From contig NZ_WKRD01000002.1 in assembly GCF_009680455.1 (NCBI RefSeq), positions 403,053 to 467,052 of the forward strand: a stretch of 64,000 nucleotides of DNA, read 5' to 3'. This document shows, piece by piece, positions 25,679 through 35,098 of this stretch (positions are counted from its first letter, which is position 1; each line of letters opens with the position of its first letter). The notes under the pieces were generated by a model, which ran no database searches, was not told where the DNA came from, and saw nothing but the letters and a program-made list of their open reading frames with translations. A program made the position numbers and the translations under genes. Origin of the DNA: Lachnospira eligens (GTDB lineage: Bacteria; Bacillota; Clostridia; Lachnospirales; Lachnospiraceae).

Positions 25679-27748
25679 TTATTGCAACTTGAACTTATCA
25701 ATAGCTTCCTTAAGAGCCTCTGCGATATTATCAAGTTCAACTGTAAATTCATTAAGGTCGTGCATTGTCTGCTCAACATCAACGGCTGATGCTGTAACCT
25801 CTTCAGAGGCTGCGGCAGTCTCAGTTGCTACTGCTGCAACATCTTCCATCTTACTTACAACATTATTTCTGTTAGTATCCATAGCCTCATTGAGCTGTGT
25901 AATATTATCAAGACCTTCCTTAAGTCCGTTAACTGAATCAGAAATTGTATTAAACAGTTCCTTAGCATCCTTAATAGATACATTCTGTTCCTCTATAATA
26001 CCAACTGACTCATCCATTGTCTGCTCAACCTGCTGTGACTTAATAGTAATCTCATTAACAATCTGCTTAATCTCATCTGTTGACTGCTGTGACTGTTCAG
26101 CAAGCTTTCTTATCTCATCAGCAACTACTGCGAATCCCTTACCGCTCTCTCCTGCTCTTGCTGCCTCGATAGAAGCATTAAGTGATAACAGGTTAGTTTG
26201 CTCTGTAATTTCTGTAATGGCATCTGATATGAAATTAATCTTCTCTATACTGCTTACCATCTCAGATACAACTGCTTTAGAAATCTTAGAGTTATCAATT
26301 GAACGCTGTCCCTTAGTAATAAGTTCATCAACAATTGTAAGTCCCTTATTACTTAACTTCTGTGTTTCAACAGACATATCACTGATATCAGTTACATAAG
26401 CCTTAGTTTCCTTTAATCTGTCTGCAAGATTTTCTACTTCCTGTGTTGCTGTCTGTGTACTGTCTGCCTGACCTGATGCACCAACTGCAACACTCTGTAT
26501 AGCCTCTGAAACCTGACCTACTGTCTCTGTAGTAGACTTAGATACTCCTGCAATCTTAGCAGATGCATCTACTATAACTCCACTCTTTTCCTCAACACCC
26601 TTAATAAGAACTGCCATGTTCTCAACCATGTTGTTAAAGTTATTCTCAAGGTCTCCAAACTCATTCTTCTTCTTTACATCAATTCTATCTGTTAAATCAC
26701 CACCCGCAACATCCTTCATATGTCCAGAAACCTTCTTAATCTCCTTAGTCATAGAAGCTGTAACTGCAAGTGCAATACCAATTCCAATAACAAATGCTAT
26801 AATACTGAATATAACAGTATTGCTAATCATCTTATTAGTTGTAGCAGATGTTTCTTTAGAACTGATAAAACCAACAAGTGTCCATCCTGTAACAGCATCC
26901 TTAGATGTTACTACATGTACCTTTTCACCATTAATGTTTTCATCAAATGAAAATGCTTTATCATAATCAGCATCTGTAAGACCTTTAACTGTACTCCAGC
27001 AATTCAGTCCTGATACTGAATCTGTTACATACTTGTTATTATCATTATTAACAAGTATATTACCATCTTCATCTGCAAGGACAACAAATCCTGTATTAAG
27101 AAGTCCGATACCCTGTACAAAATCTGTAATCTCAGAAAAATCAATATGCATACCCACAGTACCATAATTCGTTCCGTCTGAATGCTTAATTTCCTGTGAA
27201 ACAGTAATTATTGTCTTATCAAAATCCTTGCTATAATATGGCTTTGAAAAATAAGCATAAATGCTGTTTCTTGCCTTAAGACCTTTACAATCTGTGTACC
27301 ATACTTCCTTAGTTCTGTCTACACCATTCTCAAGACCACCCTTACTAAGTGTCTTACCAGTCTCTGGGTTATATTCTCCCCAACCTGTAATCTCAAGATT
27401 AGTATTAGTAGCAAAGAACGCTCTTTCTGCACCATTAGTAACCTTAACTGATGCAATAAGAGAATCTCTTACTGCCTTAACATTATCACTTAATGTTCCC
27501 TGATCCTCAAGATGCTTTACTTCATTCTTTCTTGTAAGCAGGTCTACCGGCTGCGACAGAGTCTTAAGATATGTAGTAAACTGATTCTGTGCTTCATTCA
27601 AAGTCTGCTCACTTGTTACCTTCATGTTATTTTCCATTGAAGACGAAGTTGTTGTAATTGAACTTACCATAAGCATTACAATAGGAATTGTAATGGCAAC
27701 AACGAAAAATAAAACAAGCTGAAAGCCTAATTTTCTGAAAAACTTCAT
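25679..27748 (-). CDS. Methyl-accepting chemotaxis protein
   Basis: 689 residues from [20 protein letters not shown]; the ATG at 27748 follows GAGGAGGG, while the longer in-frame start is unsupported. Order: membrane segment (about 10-30), periplasmic-side dCache-type sensor (about 35-290), second membrane segment ([20 protein letters not shown]), HAMP ([20 protein letters not shown]) and a long cytoplasmic helical bundle. The bundle contains the signalling hairpin [20 protein letters not shown] and [18 protein letters not shown], which is nearly invariant in chemoreceptors. It senses an extracellular ligand and controls CheA; ligand unknown. No che genes are in the window. A terminator follows. 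Confidence 0.95.
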   Translation of the reverse strand: MKFFRKLGFQLVLFFVVAITIPIVMLMVSSITTTSSSMENNMKVTSEQTLNEAQNQFTTYLKTLSQPVDLLTRKNEVKHLEDQGTLSDNVKAVRDSLIASVKVTNGAERAFFATNTNLEITGWGEYNPETGKTLSKGGLENGVDRTKEVWYTDCKGLKARNSIYAYFSKPYYSKDFDKTIITVSQEIKHSDGTNYGTVGMHIDFSEITDFVQGIGLLNTGFVVLADEDGNILVNNDNNKYVTDSVSGLNCWSTVKGLTDADYDKAFSFDENINGEKVHVVTSKDAVTGWTLVGFISSKETSATTNKMISNTVIFSIIAFVIGIGIALAVTASMTKEIKKVSGHMKDVAGGDLTDRIDVKKKNEFGDLENNFNNMVENMAVLIKGVEEKSGVIVDASAKIAGVSKSTTETVGQVSEAIQSVAVGASGQADSTQTATQEVENLADRLKETKAYVTDISDMSVETQKLSNKGLTIVDELITKGQRSIDNSKISKAVVSEMVSSIEKINFISDAITEITEQTNLLSLNASIEAARAGESGKGFAVVADEIRKLAEQSQQSTDEIKQIVNEITIKSQQVEQTMDESVGIIEEQNVSIKDAKELFNTISDSVNGLKEGLDNITQLNEAMDTNRNNVVSKMEDVAAVATETAAASEEVTASAVDVEQTMHDLNEFTVELDNIAEALKEAIDKFKLQ

Positions 27749-27896
27749 AGCTTTCCCTCCTCGTTGATAATTAATAATATTTAGTTGACATTTCCGATTT
27801 CTTATATGCCTTGTATTATAATACCACATTTGTAATAATATGTAAATTTCTATATTAAATACAATTTATTATGAAAGCATATATTTAACAACAATA

Positions 27897-28820
27897 TCAG
27901 TCAGTAAATCTTACATTTCCCTGAAGCCATATCTGTCCTTTGAATCTGCGGCCTATGGCTGGTTCTCCAAGCAGATGTTCCTTATTAACTGCTGTAGTTA
28001 TAATAAGACTGTTACATTCAAGAACCATAATATATATCTTCTCACCAGTGTATATATTCTCCTCTTCACGCAGTTCAAGAATCTCTCCTATGACGGAATA
28101 CTGGTCACATTCTACACCGCATGGCATAAATGTTGAGTCTACTATAGTAAATATATCTTCCTTCATGACACGGTTAGAAAGTTCATTGTATGTATCAATA
28201 TCTTCAATTGTAAGGCTCTCAATTGCATCCTCATCTCCATTCTTTGCAGCCTGAATAAGATTCTTTCTTGCAATTTCATCCTGTCTGCTTTTCTTAGAAT
28301 TTCTTTCCTTTCTCACCGGAAGCATAATAATTCCACCTAGCGACAGTCCTGTAAGTGCCACCTTTTTGTTTCTGATTGGTACTTTACCAATTTCGTTCTT
28401 TCTGTCAGGATTAAAATCATCTGCATTAAAATCCTTACCACTGTACAGATAATCAAGATAATCCATTACATTCTGAAGATAAAATATAAGCGTTACTCCT
28501 GTCTTTAATTCATCACATATAACTGCATAGGATTCCTTGTCAAGATGTCTCTCAATAGTCATCTCCTCATTGTCACTTAAAGCCTTCCCCACAACAAACG
28601 GAAAATAATACTCATATTTAAAAACATTCTTTTCATATCTTCCATACACATACAATCCGGTTGAGTTGCTAAGGCGCAAGATAATAACGCCACGATCTAA
28701 TTTCTCGTGGCGTATCACAAATCCTTCTTTTATGCTTTCTCTAATTCCTGTTTTTATAAATTTTGCCTCAGCCTCTGATGTCATATTATCAAATCCAAGG
28801 GTTCTTATATATAAATTCAT
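27897..28820 (-). CDS. DUF3881-like protein
   Basis: 307 residues, no membrane segment. It starts MNLYIRTLGFDNMTSEAEAK, similar to the 'M..(y/f)lR.iGFs' opening of DUF3881 proteins of Lachnospiraceae. The rest has mixed α/β character: RGVIILRLSNSTGLYVYGRY and KVALTGLSLGGIIMLPVRKE. GGAG lies 6 bases before the ATG. It ends 15 bp before the next start on this strand; the HD-GYP gene upstream lies 15 bp away, so the pair HD-GYP/DUF3881 looks like an operon. Function is unknown. Confidence 0.65.
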   Translation of the reverse strand: MNLYIRTLGFDNMTSEAEAKFIKTGIRESIKEGFVIRHEKLDRGVIILRLSNSTGLYVYGRYEKNVFKYEYYFPFVVGKALSDNEEMTIERHLDKESYAVICDELKTGVTLIFYLQNVMDYLDYLYSGKDFNADDFNPDRKNEIGKVPIRNKKVALTGLSLGGIIMLPVRKERNSKKSRQDEIARKNLIQAAKNGDEDAIESLTIEDIDTYNELSNRVMKEDIFTIVDSTFMPCGVECDQYSVIGEILELREEENIYTGEKIYIMVLECNSLIITTAVNKEHLLGEPAIGRRFKGQIWLQGNVRFTD

Positions 28821-28835
28821 AGCTGCTCCAATGCT

Positions 28836-29933
28836 CTATTCTGTATCTACTATAAACATAGTAAGCTGCTTTAATAAGTTATACTCTACATTTTCAGTAT
28901 AAGGTGTTCCATCTGCATGCTCTGTCATTCTTATAACAGGTCTGTCAGCAGCTTCCTTATTCTGTCTTATAACTACAGCTTTTTCGCCATCACTTGTGTA
29001 AACTGTACAGCCGACAGGGTATGCAGCAACTGAGTCTAAGAATTTTGAAGCAATTGTAGGGTCATATTTTACTCCCGAATGCACTTTGATGTATTCAATA
29101 GCTTCATATATCTTCATCTTCTCACTGCCTATGCCACTTATCATACTGTCAAAATCATCACAGATAGAAACAAGCTTAACTTCTGGTTTAAGCCTGTCAC
29201 CCTTATGCTGGAAAGGATATCCTGAGCCATCAATTCTTTCATGGTGAAAGAGAATAATCTCCTTTGCCACGTCAGGAAGCCATTCCTCGTCCTGCAGTGA
29301 GCTGTATCCAAATATAGTATGCTTCTTATATTCAACAGCATCTTTATTAGTCATCTTATTCTCACTAACATTAACATAAGGAACATTAATATATCTGAGT
29401 CCTATATCATGAAGTATTGCTCCCATCGCAATATTATGTATCTGTTTATTACTCATTTTAAGCCTTAATGCCATAATTGTTGACAAAGTACATACATTAA
29501 TACAGTGTGTATACATGTCAGTACTTACATTCCTGATTTCAGTAATATTATTCACAACCTCCGGCTCTGCAATAACTGTATCAAGTATTCTCTGTGCCTC
29601 ATTAACAATTATCTTAAGTTCTTCATTATGTTTATAAATGTGTTTTTCTAATATTTTTTTTACTATCTGCCTTGAATTATTGGCAGTTTCTTCAAGTCTG
29701 TATGGATATTCTTCCTCTTCCCGTGCCGTATCACTATCAGAAGTATTCTCCCTGACAATTCCCTCTTTTTCGTCTTTTATGTATACAGTTCTTACTCCAA
29801 GATTAATTGCTCTTTCAATAAGTTCATCTGTCAGAGCAACATCCGCATGAATAAGAACAGTCCCCGAATGCGACAATATAGGAAAAGCTAATATATCGTT
29901 TTCTTTAAGATTATCAACACTAACCTGTTTCAT
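28836..29933 (-). CDS. HD-GYP domain phosphodiesterase
   Basis: 365 residues from MKQVSVDNLKENDILAFPIL, chosen because GGAG lies 6 bases before this ATG; in-frame starts at 29945 and 29954 are possible. The N-terminal ~110 residues form a DUF3391-like segment (VLIHADVALTDELIERAINL, then RTVYIKDEKEG). The HD-GYP domain shows GAILHDIGLRYI (HD) and LFHHERIDGSGYPFQHKGDR (H...DGSGYP, the GYP loop), with ICDDFDSM further on. HD-GYP enzymes hydrolyse c-di-GMP to pGpG/GMP. It is paired with the DUF3881 gene and is divergent from adhE. It would oppose the nearby GGDEF enzyme. Confidence 0.88.
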   Translation of the reverse strand: MKQVSVDNLKENDILAFPILSHSGTVLIHADVALTDELIERAINLGVRTVYIKDEKEGIVRENTSDSDTAREEEEYPYRLEETANNSRQIVKKILEKHIYKHNEELKIIVNEAQRILDTVIAEPEVVNNITEIRNVSTDMYTHCINVCTLSTIMALRLKMSNKQIHNIAMGAILHDIGLRYINVPYVNVSENKMTNKDAVEYKKHTIFGYSSLQDEEWLPDVAKEIILFHHERIDGSGYPFQHKGDRLKPEVKLVSICDDFDSMISGIGSEKMKIYEAIEYIKVHSGVKYDPTIASKFLDSVAAYPVGCTVYTSDGEKAVVIRQNKEAADRPVIRMTEHADGTPYTENVEYNLLKQLTMFIVDTE

Positions 29934-30020
29934 AAGCCGCTCCATCCTTAACAAAAGATTTATTAGTCCCCCAGTTACTAGGTAAAAGATAGCATATTTT
30001 AATTAATATTACAATGAATA

Positions 30021-30049
30021 TTGACTTATAATTATATTAGTGTTATATT
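30021..30049 (+). promoter_or_regulatory. σA promoter of adhE
   Basis: TTGACT (30021-30026), 17-bp spacer, TATATT (30044-30049), about 60 bp upstream of the adhE ATG. Confidence 0.6.
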
Positions 30050-30053
30050 GACA

Positions 30054-30071
30054 TTGTTAAATTATTATCAA
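30054..30071 (+). promoter_or_regulatory. Rex-type operator upstream of adhE
   Basis: TTGTTAA-ATTA-TTATCAA, 18 bp, one mismatch from the palindromic Rex consensus TTGTTAA-N4-TTAACAA. It lies just downstream of the proposed -10, so bound Rex would block initiation. The NADH/NAD+-sensing repressor Rex is known to control adhE in Clostridia. Confidence 0.65.
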
Positions 30072-30107
30072 TCAATATTGCACGAATCAAGTTATGGAGG
30101 AAATGTT

Positions 30108-32723
30108 ATGTCAAAGAATTTAACTGAGAATTACCCAATTGTTGACACAGTCGAAGCTCTTGAAGAAAGGCTTGCCGGTGTACGGGAGGCTCAACGCATC
30201 TTCGCAGCTTATACTCAGGAACAGGTAGATAAGATATTTACTGCTGCTGCACTTGCTGCCAATAAAGCAAGAATTCCTCTTGCCAAGCTTGCAGTTGAAG
30301 AAACTGGTATGGGAATTGTAGAAGATAAGGTTATCAAGAATCATTATGCCTCTGAATACATTTATAATGCTTACAGAGATACTAAGACTTGTGGTGTTAT
30401 TGAAGAGGATAAGGCATATGGAATTAAAAAGGTTGCTGAACCTATTGGAGTTGTTGCAGCCGTAATCCCAACAACTAATCCAACTTCAACAGCTATTTTC
30501 AAAACTCTTATTTCACTTAAGACTAGAAATGGTATTATCATAAGCCCACATCCACGAGCTAAGAAATCGACAATTGCAGCAGCTAAGGTTGTTCTTGAAG
30601 CTGCTGTTGCAGCAGGTGCCCCTGAGGGAATCATTGGCTGGATAGATGTTCCTTCCCTTGAGCTTACAGATACACTTATGAAGGAAGCAGATATTATCTT
30701 AGCTACCGGCGGACCTGGAATGGTTAAAGCTGCTTACTCTTCTGGAAAGCCTGCACTTGGTGTAGGTGCTGGTAATACTCCTGCTATCATTGATGAATCA
30801 GCAGATGTAATACTTGCTGTTAACTCAATTATTCATTCTAAGACATTTGACAATGGTATGATATGTGCTTCTGAACAGTCTGTAATTGTTGACAAGAAGG
30901 TTTACAAGGCTGTTAAAGAAGAATTTGCATACAGAGGCTGCTACTTCCTTAATAAGAGCGAGACAGAAAAGGTAAGAAAGACTATTATTATCAACGGTGC
31001 CCTTAATGCGAAGATTGTTGGTCAAAAAGCCCATACTATTGCTGCTTTAGCAGGCGTTACTGTTCCTGAAGAAACTAAAATTCTTATCGGTGAAGTAACA
31101 TCTGTAGACCTCTCAGAAGAATTTGCTCATGAAAAGTTATCACCTGTCCTTGCAATGTACAAGGCAGAAGATTTTGAAGATGCTCTTTCAAAAGCTGAAC
31201 ACCTGATTGCAGATGGTGGATTTGGTCATACATCATCTCTTTATATTAATGTTGAAACACAGGCAGACAAGATTGCTGAATTCTCTGAAAGAATGAAGAC
31301 ATGCCGCTGCCTTATCAATACACCTTCATCTCACGGTGGAATCGGTGACCTCTACAACTTTAAGATGGCTCCTTCTCTTACACTTGGATGCGGCTCTTGG
31401 GGCGGAAACTCAGTATCTGAGAACGTTGGAGTAAAACATCTGCTTAATGTAAAGACTGTCGCTGAGAGGAGAGAGAATATGCTTTGGTTTAGAGCACCTG
31501 AGAAGGTTTACTTTAAGAAGGGCTGCTTACCTGTTGCCCTTGATGAACTTGGAACTGTAATGGGTAAGAAGAAAGCATTTATCGTTACTGACCAGTTCCT
31601 TTATAAGAATGGTTATACCAAATGTGTCACAGATAAGTTAGATTCTTTAGGAATCATGCATACTACTTTCTATAATGTAGCACCAGATCCAACACTTGCA
31701 TGTGCTAAAGAAGGTACAGCTGCTATGAGACTTTTCGAACCTGATGTAATCATCGCAATTGGTGGTGGTTCTGCAATGGATGCTGCCAAGATTATGTGGG
31801 TTATGTACGAACATCCTGAGGCAGACTTCCTTGATATGGCTATGCGTTTCATGGATATCAGAAAGAGAATATACACATTCCCTAAGATGGGTGAGAAAGC
31901 TTACTTTGTCGCTATCTCAACATCTTCTGGAACAGGTTCAGAGGTAACTCCTTTTGCAGTTATTACCGATGAAACAACCGGTCAGAAATATCCACTTGCT
32001 GACTATGAATTACTTCCTAAGATGGCTATTATCGATGCTGACATGCATATGAATCAGCCTAAGGGACTTACAGCAGCTTCTGGTATTGATGCACTTACAC
32101 ATGCACTTGAAGCATACGCTTCCATTATGGCAACAGAATATACAGATGGTCTTGCATTACAGGCTATGAAGAATATATTTGAATATCTTCCAGCAGCTTA
32201 TGAATTAGGTGCACATGATGCAGTTGCAAGAGAAAAGATGGCAACAGCTTCTACTATGGCTGGTATGGCTTTTGCTAATGCTTTCCTTGGAGTGTGCCAC
32301 TCACTTGCACATAAACTGGGTGCATATCACCACCTTCCACACGGAATTGCTAATGCCCTTCTTATCACTGATGTAATGAGATTCAATGCTGCAGAGGTTC
32401 CAACCAAGATGGGAACATTCTCACAGTATAAGTATCCACATTGCAAAGCACGTTATGTTGAGTGTGCTGACTTCCTTGGAATTCAGGGTAAAGATGATGA
32501 TGAGAAATTTGAAAACCTCATCAAGGCTATTGAAGAATTAAAGGCAAAGGTAGGAATTAAGAAAACTATTGCAGATTATGGTGTTAAAGAGGAAGACTTC
32601 CTTGCAACTCTTGATGAGATGACAGAAGCTGCATTTGATGACCAGTGTACTGGTGCTAACCCAAGATATCCTCTTATGAGTGAAATGAAAGCCATGTACT
32701 TAAAGGCTTACTATGGTAAATAA
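30108..32723 (+). CDS. adhE: Bifunctional acetaldehyde-CoA/alcohol dehydrogenase
   Basis: 871 residues from MSKNLTENYPIVDTVEALEE (ATG at 30108, GGAGG 7 bases upstream; 29 extra codons upstream have no site). The N-terminal half is a CoA-acylating aldehyde dehydrogenase with catalytic Cys in NGMICASEQSVIVDK and NAD motif GGPGMVKAAYSSGKPALGVG. The C-terminal half is an iron alcohol dehydrogenase: IAIGGGSAMDAAKIMW (NAD), SSGTGSEVTPFAVITD, and metal ligands in GIDALTHALEAY and GVCHSLAHKLGAYHHLPHGI. It converts acetyl-CoA to acetaldehyde and ethanol with two NADH, the main electron sink of mixed-acid fermentation. AdhE polymerises into spirosomes. It is followed by an APH-fold kinase without an intervening terminator. 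Confidence 0.97.
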   Translation: MSKNLTENYPIVDTVEALEERLAGVREAQRIFAAYTQEQVDKIFTAAALAANKARIPLAKLAVEETGMGIVEDKVIKNHYASEYIYNAYRDTKTCGVIEEDKAYGIKKVAEPIGVVAAVIPTTNPTSTAIFKTLISLKTRNGIIISPHPRAKKSTIAAAKVVLEAAVAAGAPEGIIGWIDVPSLELTDTLMKEADIILATGGPGMVKAAYSSGKPALGVGAGNTPAIIDESADVILAVNSIIHSKTFDNGMICASEQSVIVDKKVYKAVKEEFAYRGCYFLNKSETEKVRKTIIINGALNAKIVGQKAHTIAALAGVTVPEETKILIGEVTSVDLSEEFAHEKLSPVLAMYKAEDFEDALSKAEHLIADGGFGHTSSLYINVETQADKIAEFSERMKTCRCLINTPSSHGGIGDLYNFKMAPSLTLGCGSWGGNSVSENVGVKHLLNVKTVAERRENMLWFRAPEKVYFKKGCLPVALDELGTVMGKKKAFIVTDQFLYKNGYTKCVTDKLDSLGIMHTTFYNVAPDPTLACAKEGTAAMRLFEPDVIIAIGGGSAMDAAKIMWVMYEHPEADFLDMAMRFMDIRKRIYTFPKMGEKAYFVAISTSSGTGSEVTPFAVITDETTGQKYPLADYELLPKMAIIDADMHMNQPKGLTAASGIDALTHALEAYASIMATEYTDGLALQAMKNIFEYLPAAYELGAHDAVAREKMATASTMAGMAFANAFLGVCHSLAHKLGAYHHLPHGIANALLITDVMRFNAAEVPTKMGTFSQYKYPHCKARYVECADFLGIQGKDDDEKFENLIKAIEELKAKVGIKKTIADYGVKEEDFLATLDEMTEAAFDDQCTGANPRYPLMSEMKAMYLKAYYGK

Positions 32724-32759
32724 TCATCATTATTATTTTAAGAAAGGAAGACATGTCAT

Positions 32760-33527
32760 ATGAAAAAATATTTAGCAAAATCTAAGTTAAAATCAGTATA
32801 TGTAGAGAATGGCAAAGCTACTAAGGTCTTTGCCAAGACCTACAACAAATCAGATGTTTTATATGAAGCTCTTAATACTTCTAGAGTTGAAGACGCAGGC
32901 GTTAATATTCCAAAGCTTTTAGAGGTTGCTGTTACTGACGGTAAATGGTCTATCACAAGTGAATATGTTGAAGGTCCTACTCTTACACAATTAATTGAAA
33001 AATACCCTGACAAGGCTGATGATTATATTAAGAAAATGGTTGAATACCAGATATCTTTCCAGAAGAAGTCTAACCCACTTCTTCTGGTATTAAAGGATAA
33101 AATGAACCGCCAGATTAACTCTATTGAAGAACTTGATAACAGCGTTAAGTATGAACTTCTTACAAGGCTTAATTCCATGAAGAATCATACTAAGCTTTGT
33201 CACGGAGATTATTGTCCTGATAATATTATTGTTACTGCTGATGCCAAGGGAAATATCAAAGAAATCACAGCAGTTGACTGGGTACATGCTACACAGGGTA
33301 ATGCATCTGCCGATATTGCGAATACATTTTTACTTCTCAAATTACAGTTTGGTGACAAGAGTGATATTCCTGAAAAGTACATAAGTGCTTTCTGTGAATT
33401 AACTAACACAAAACGTTCATATGTTAATGAATGGCTTCCATTAGTTGCAGCAGCAAGACTTACTAAGAATAAAGAAGAAGAAAAAGAACTTCTTAATCAG
33501 TGGATAAATGTTGTAGATTTCCAGTAA
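32760..33527 (+). CDS. APH-fold small-molecule kinase family protein
   Basis: 255 residues. The catalytic loop is LCHGDYCPDNIIV (HGD.....N) and the metal loop is ITAVDWVHATQG (a D-W in place of D-F-G/D-x-E). The nucleotide-binding part has VKSVYVENGKATKVF and YVEGPTLTQLIE at the hinge. This is the aminoglycoside phosphotransferase/choline kinase fold. Although often labelled resistance, members also phosphorylate sugars, choline or homoserine. It lies 36 bp after adhE with a ribosome-binding site (AAAGGAAG) and no terminator, so it may be co-transcribed. I would not infer antibiotic resistance. It ends next to the DnaA-box cluster. Confidence 0.8.
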   Translation: MKKYLAKSKLKSVYVENGKATKVFAKTYNKSDVLYEALNTSRVEDAGVNIPKLLEVAVTDGKWSITSEYVEGPTLTQLIEKYPDKADDYIKKMVEYQISFQKKSNPLLLVLKDKMNRQINSIEELDNSVKYELLTRLNSMKNHTKLCHGDYCPDNIIVTADAKGNIKEITAVDWVHATQGNASADIANTFLLLKLQFGDKSDIPEKYISAFCELTNTKRSYVNEWLPLVAAARLTKNKEEEKELLNQWINVVDFQ

Positions 33528-33530
33528 AAG

Positions 33531-33693
33531 TTTTCCACATACCAATATAAACAAGGTTTTCCACATTAAAATACTGGTTTTTAACAGCATTTTAATGGAT
33601 TTCCCACAGAATCAACACACTTATCCACAAAATTTGTGGATAACATAAAACAAATGTGGATAAAACATATTCATTTGATATGTTTTATCCACA
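33531..33693. promoter_or_regulatory. DnaA-box cluster in the APH/serS convergent gap
   Basis: Four perfect TTATCCACA boxes: plus strand at 33621-33629 and 33685-33693, minus strand at 33635-33643 and 33655-33663. Two TTTTCCACA boxes lie at 33531-33539 and 33557-33565. Boxes 33621/33635 form a palindrome with a 5-bp centre. Boxes 33655/33685 are the outer parts of a 16-bp perfect inverted repeat. This is more boxes than the classic origin gap next to dnaA shows. Confidence 0.8.
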
Positions 33694-33699
33694 TTTTTA
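33655..33699. terminator. Terminator hairpin built from two DnaA boxes
   Basis: TGTGGATAAAACATAT (33655-33670) pairs perfectly with 33678-33693, followed by TTTTTAATAAT on the plus strand; the minus-strand side has a weaker T stretch. It can end both the APH gene and serS. Confidence 0.75.
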
Positions 33700-33722
33700 A
33701 TAATATCTATTTAGTATTCATA

Positions 33723-35012
33723 TTACTTAACTGGTACTAATTCTGTCTTACCACCCATGTACATACGAAGAGCTTCTGGAATAAGAACTCTTCCATCTGC
33801 CTGAAGGTTATTCTCAAGGAAAGCAATAAGCATTCTTGGAGGTGCAACACATGTGTTGTTAAGCGTATGTGCAAAGTACTTGTTCTTGTCCTTACCCTGA
33901 ACTCTTATCTTAAGTCTTCTTGCCTGAGCATCTCCTAAGTTAGAACATGAACCAACCTCGAAGTACTTCTTCTGTCTTGGTGACCATGCTTCAACATCAA
34001 TAGACTTAACCTTAAGGTCAGCTAAATCTCCTGAACAGCACTCAAGTGTTCTTACTGGAATATCCATTGTTCTGAAGAAATCTACTGTATTCTGCCATAA
34101 TTTATCAAACCACATCTTGCTATCTTCTGGTTTACATACAACAATCATTTCCTGTTTCTCGAACTGGTGGATTCTATATACACCTCTTTCCTCGATACCA
34201 TGTGCACCCTTCTCTTTTCTGAAACATGGAGAATAGCTTGTAAGAGTCTTAGGAAGCTCTTCCTCAGGTGTAATTGTGTCAATAAACTTACCAATCATTG
34301 AATGTTCGCTTGTTCCAATAAGGTAAAGATCTTCACCTTCTATCTTATACATCATGGCATCCATTTCATCAAAGCTCATAACACCGGTAACTACATTACT
34401 TCTTATCATATAAGGAGGAATACAGTATGTGAACCCTCTGTCAATCATGAAATCTCTTGCATATGAGATAATTGCTGAATGAAGTCTTGCAATATCTCCC
34501 ATAAGGTAATAAAAACCATTACCAGCAACCTTACCAGCTGCATCCATATCGATTCCGTTGAATCTTTCCATAATATCTGTATGATATGGTACTTCAAAAT
34601 CAGGAACTACAGGCTCACCAAACTTCTCAATTTCAACATTCTCGCTGTCATCTTTTCCGATTGGTACACTAGGATCTATGATGTTAGGAATAGTCATCAT
34701 AATCTTATTAACCTTTTCATTAAGTTCCTTTTCAGAAGCCTCTAATTCAGCAAGCTTTGCTGCATCTGCACTTACCTGTGCCTTAACTGCCTCTGCCTCT
34801 TCCTTCTTTCCCTGTGCCATAAGAGCACCTATCTGCTTAGAAAGCTTGTTCCTGTTTGCTCTTAATTCATCAGCTTCTGTCTGTGTTGCACGAGCTTTAG
34901 CATCAAGCTCAATTACTTCATCTACAAGTGGAAGCTTTCTGTCCTGAAATTTATTCTTAATATTCTGTTTTACAATATCCGGGTTTTCTCTGACAAATTT
35001 TAAATCTAACAT
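33723..35012 (-). CDS. serS: Seryl-tRNA synthetase
   Basis: 429 residues, full length. The N-terminal antiparallel coiled-coil arm (about 27-105; RATQTEADELRANRNKLSKQ, KAQVSADAAKLAELEASEKE) contacts the tRNA-Ser variable arm. The class II catalytic core follows with motif 2 (SPCFRKEKGAHG) and motif 3 (LNNTCVAPPRMLIAFLEN), plus EVGSCSNLGDAQARRLKIR. It charges tRNA-Ser (also the first step of Sec). GAGGAG lies before the ATG. The leader is short, with no T-box. serS is the leftmost gene of the origin-flanking minus-strand block. Confidence 0.97.
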   Translation of the reverse strand: MLDLKFVRENPDIVKQNIKNKFQDRKLPLVDEVIELDAKARATQTEADELRANRNKLSKQIGALMAQGKKEEAEAVKAQVSADAAKLAELEASEKELNEKVNKIMMTIPNIIDPSVPIGKDDSENVEIEKFGEPVVPDFEVPYHTDIMERFNGIDMDAAGKVAGNGFYYLMGDIARLHSAIISYARDFMIDRGFTYCIPPYMIRSNVVTGVMSFDEMDAMMYKIEGEDLYLIGTSEHSMIGKFIDTITPEEELPKTLTSYSPCFRKEKGAHGIEERGVYRIHQFEKQEMIVVCKPEDSKMWFDKLWQNTVDFFRTMDIPVRTLECCSGDLADLKVKSIDVEAWSPRQKKYFEVGSCSNLGDAQARRLKIRVQGKDKNKYFAHTLNNTCVAPPRMLIAFLENNLQADGRVLIPEALRMYMGGKTELVPVK

Positions 35013-35098
35013 TACTCCTCATTTCCGTGTCCTATCATTGACACTATTTTATCAAATTTACCAAATGCTATTATGCACCTTTTTCTGTATATTTTCAA

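Noticed and set aside
25689..26399. 236-codon plus-strand frame opposite the chemoreceptor
   Set aside because: Ser/Thr/Leu-rich antisense of the highly conserved signalling domain; no ribosome-binding site.
35013..35098. T-box or other riboswitch before serS
   Set aside because: The leader is under 90 bp with no AGGGUGGNACCGCG-type motif. The same holds for metG.
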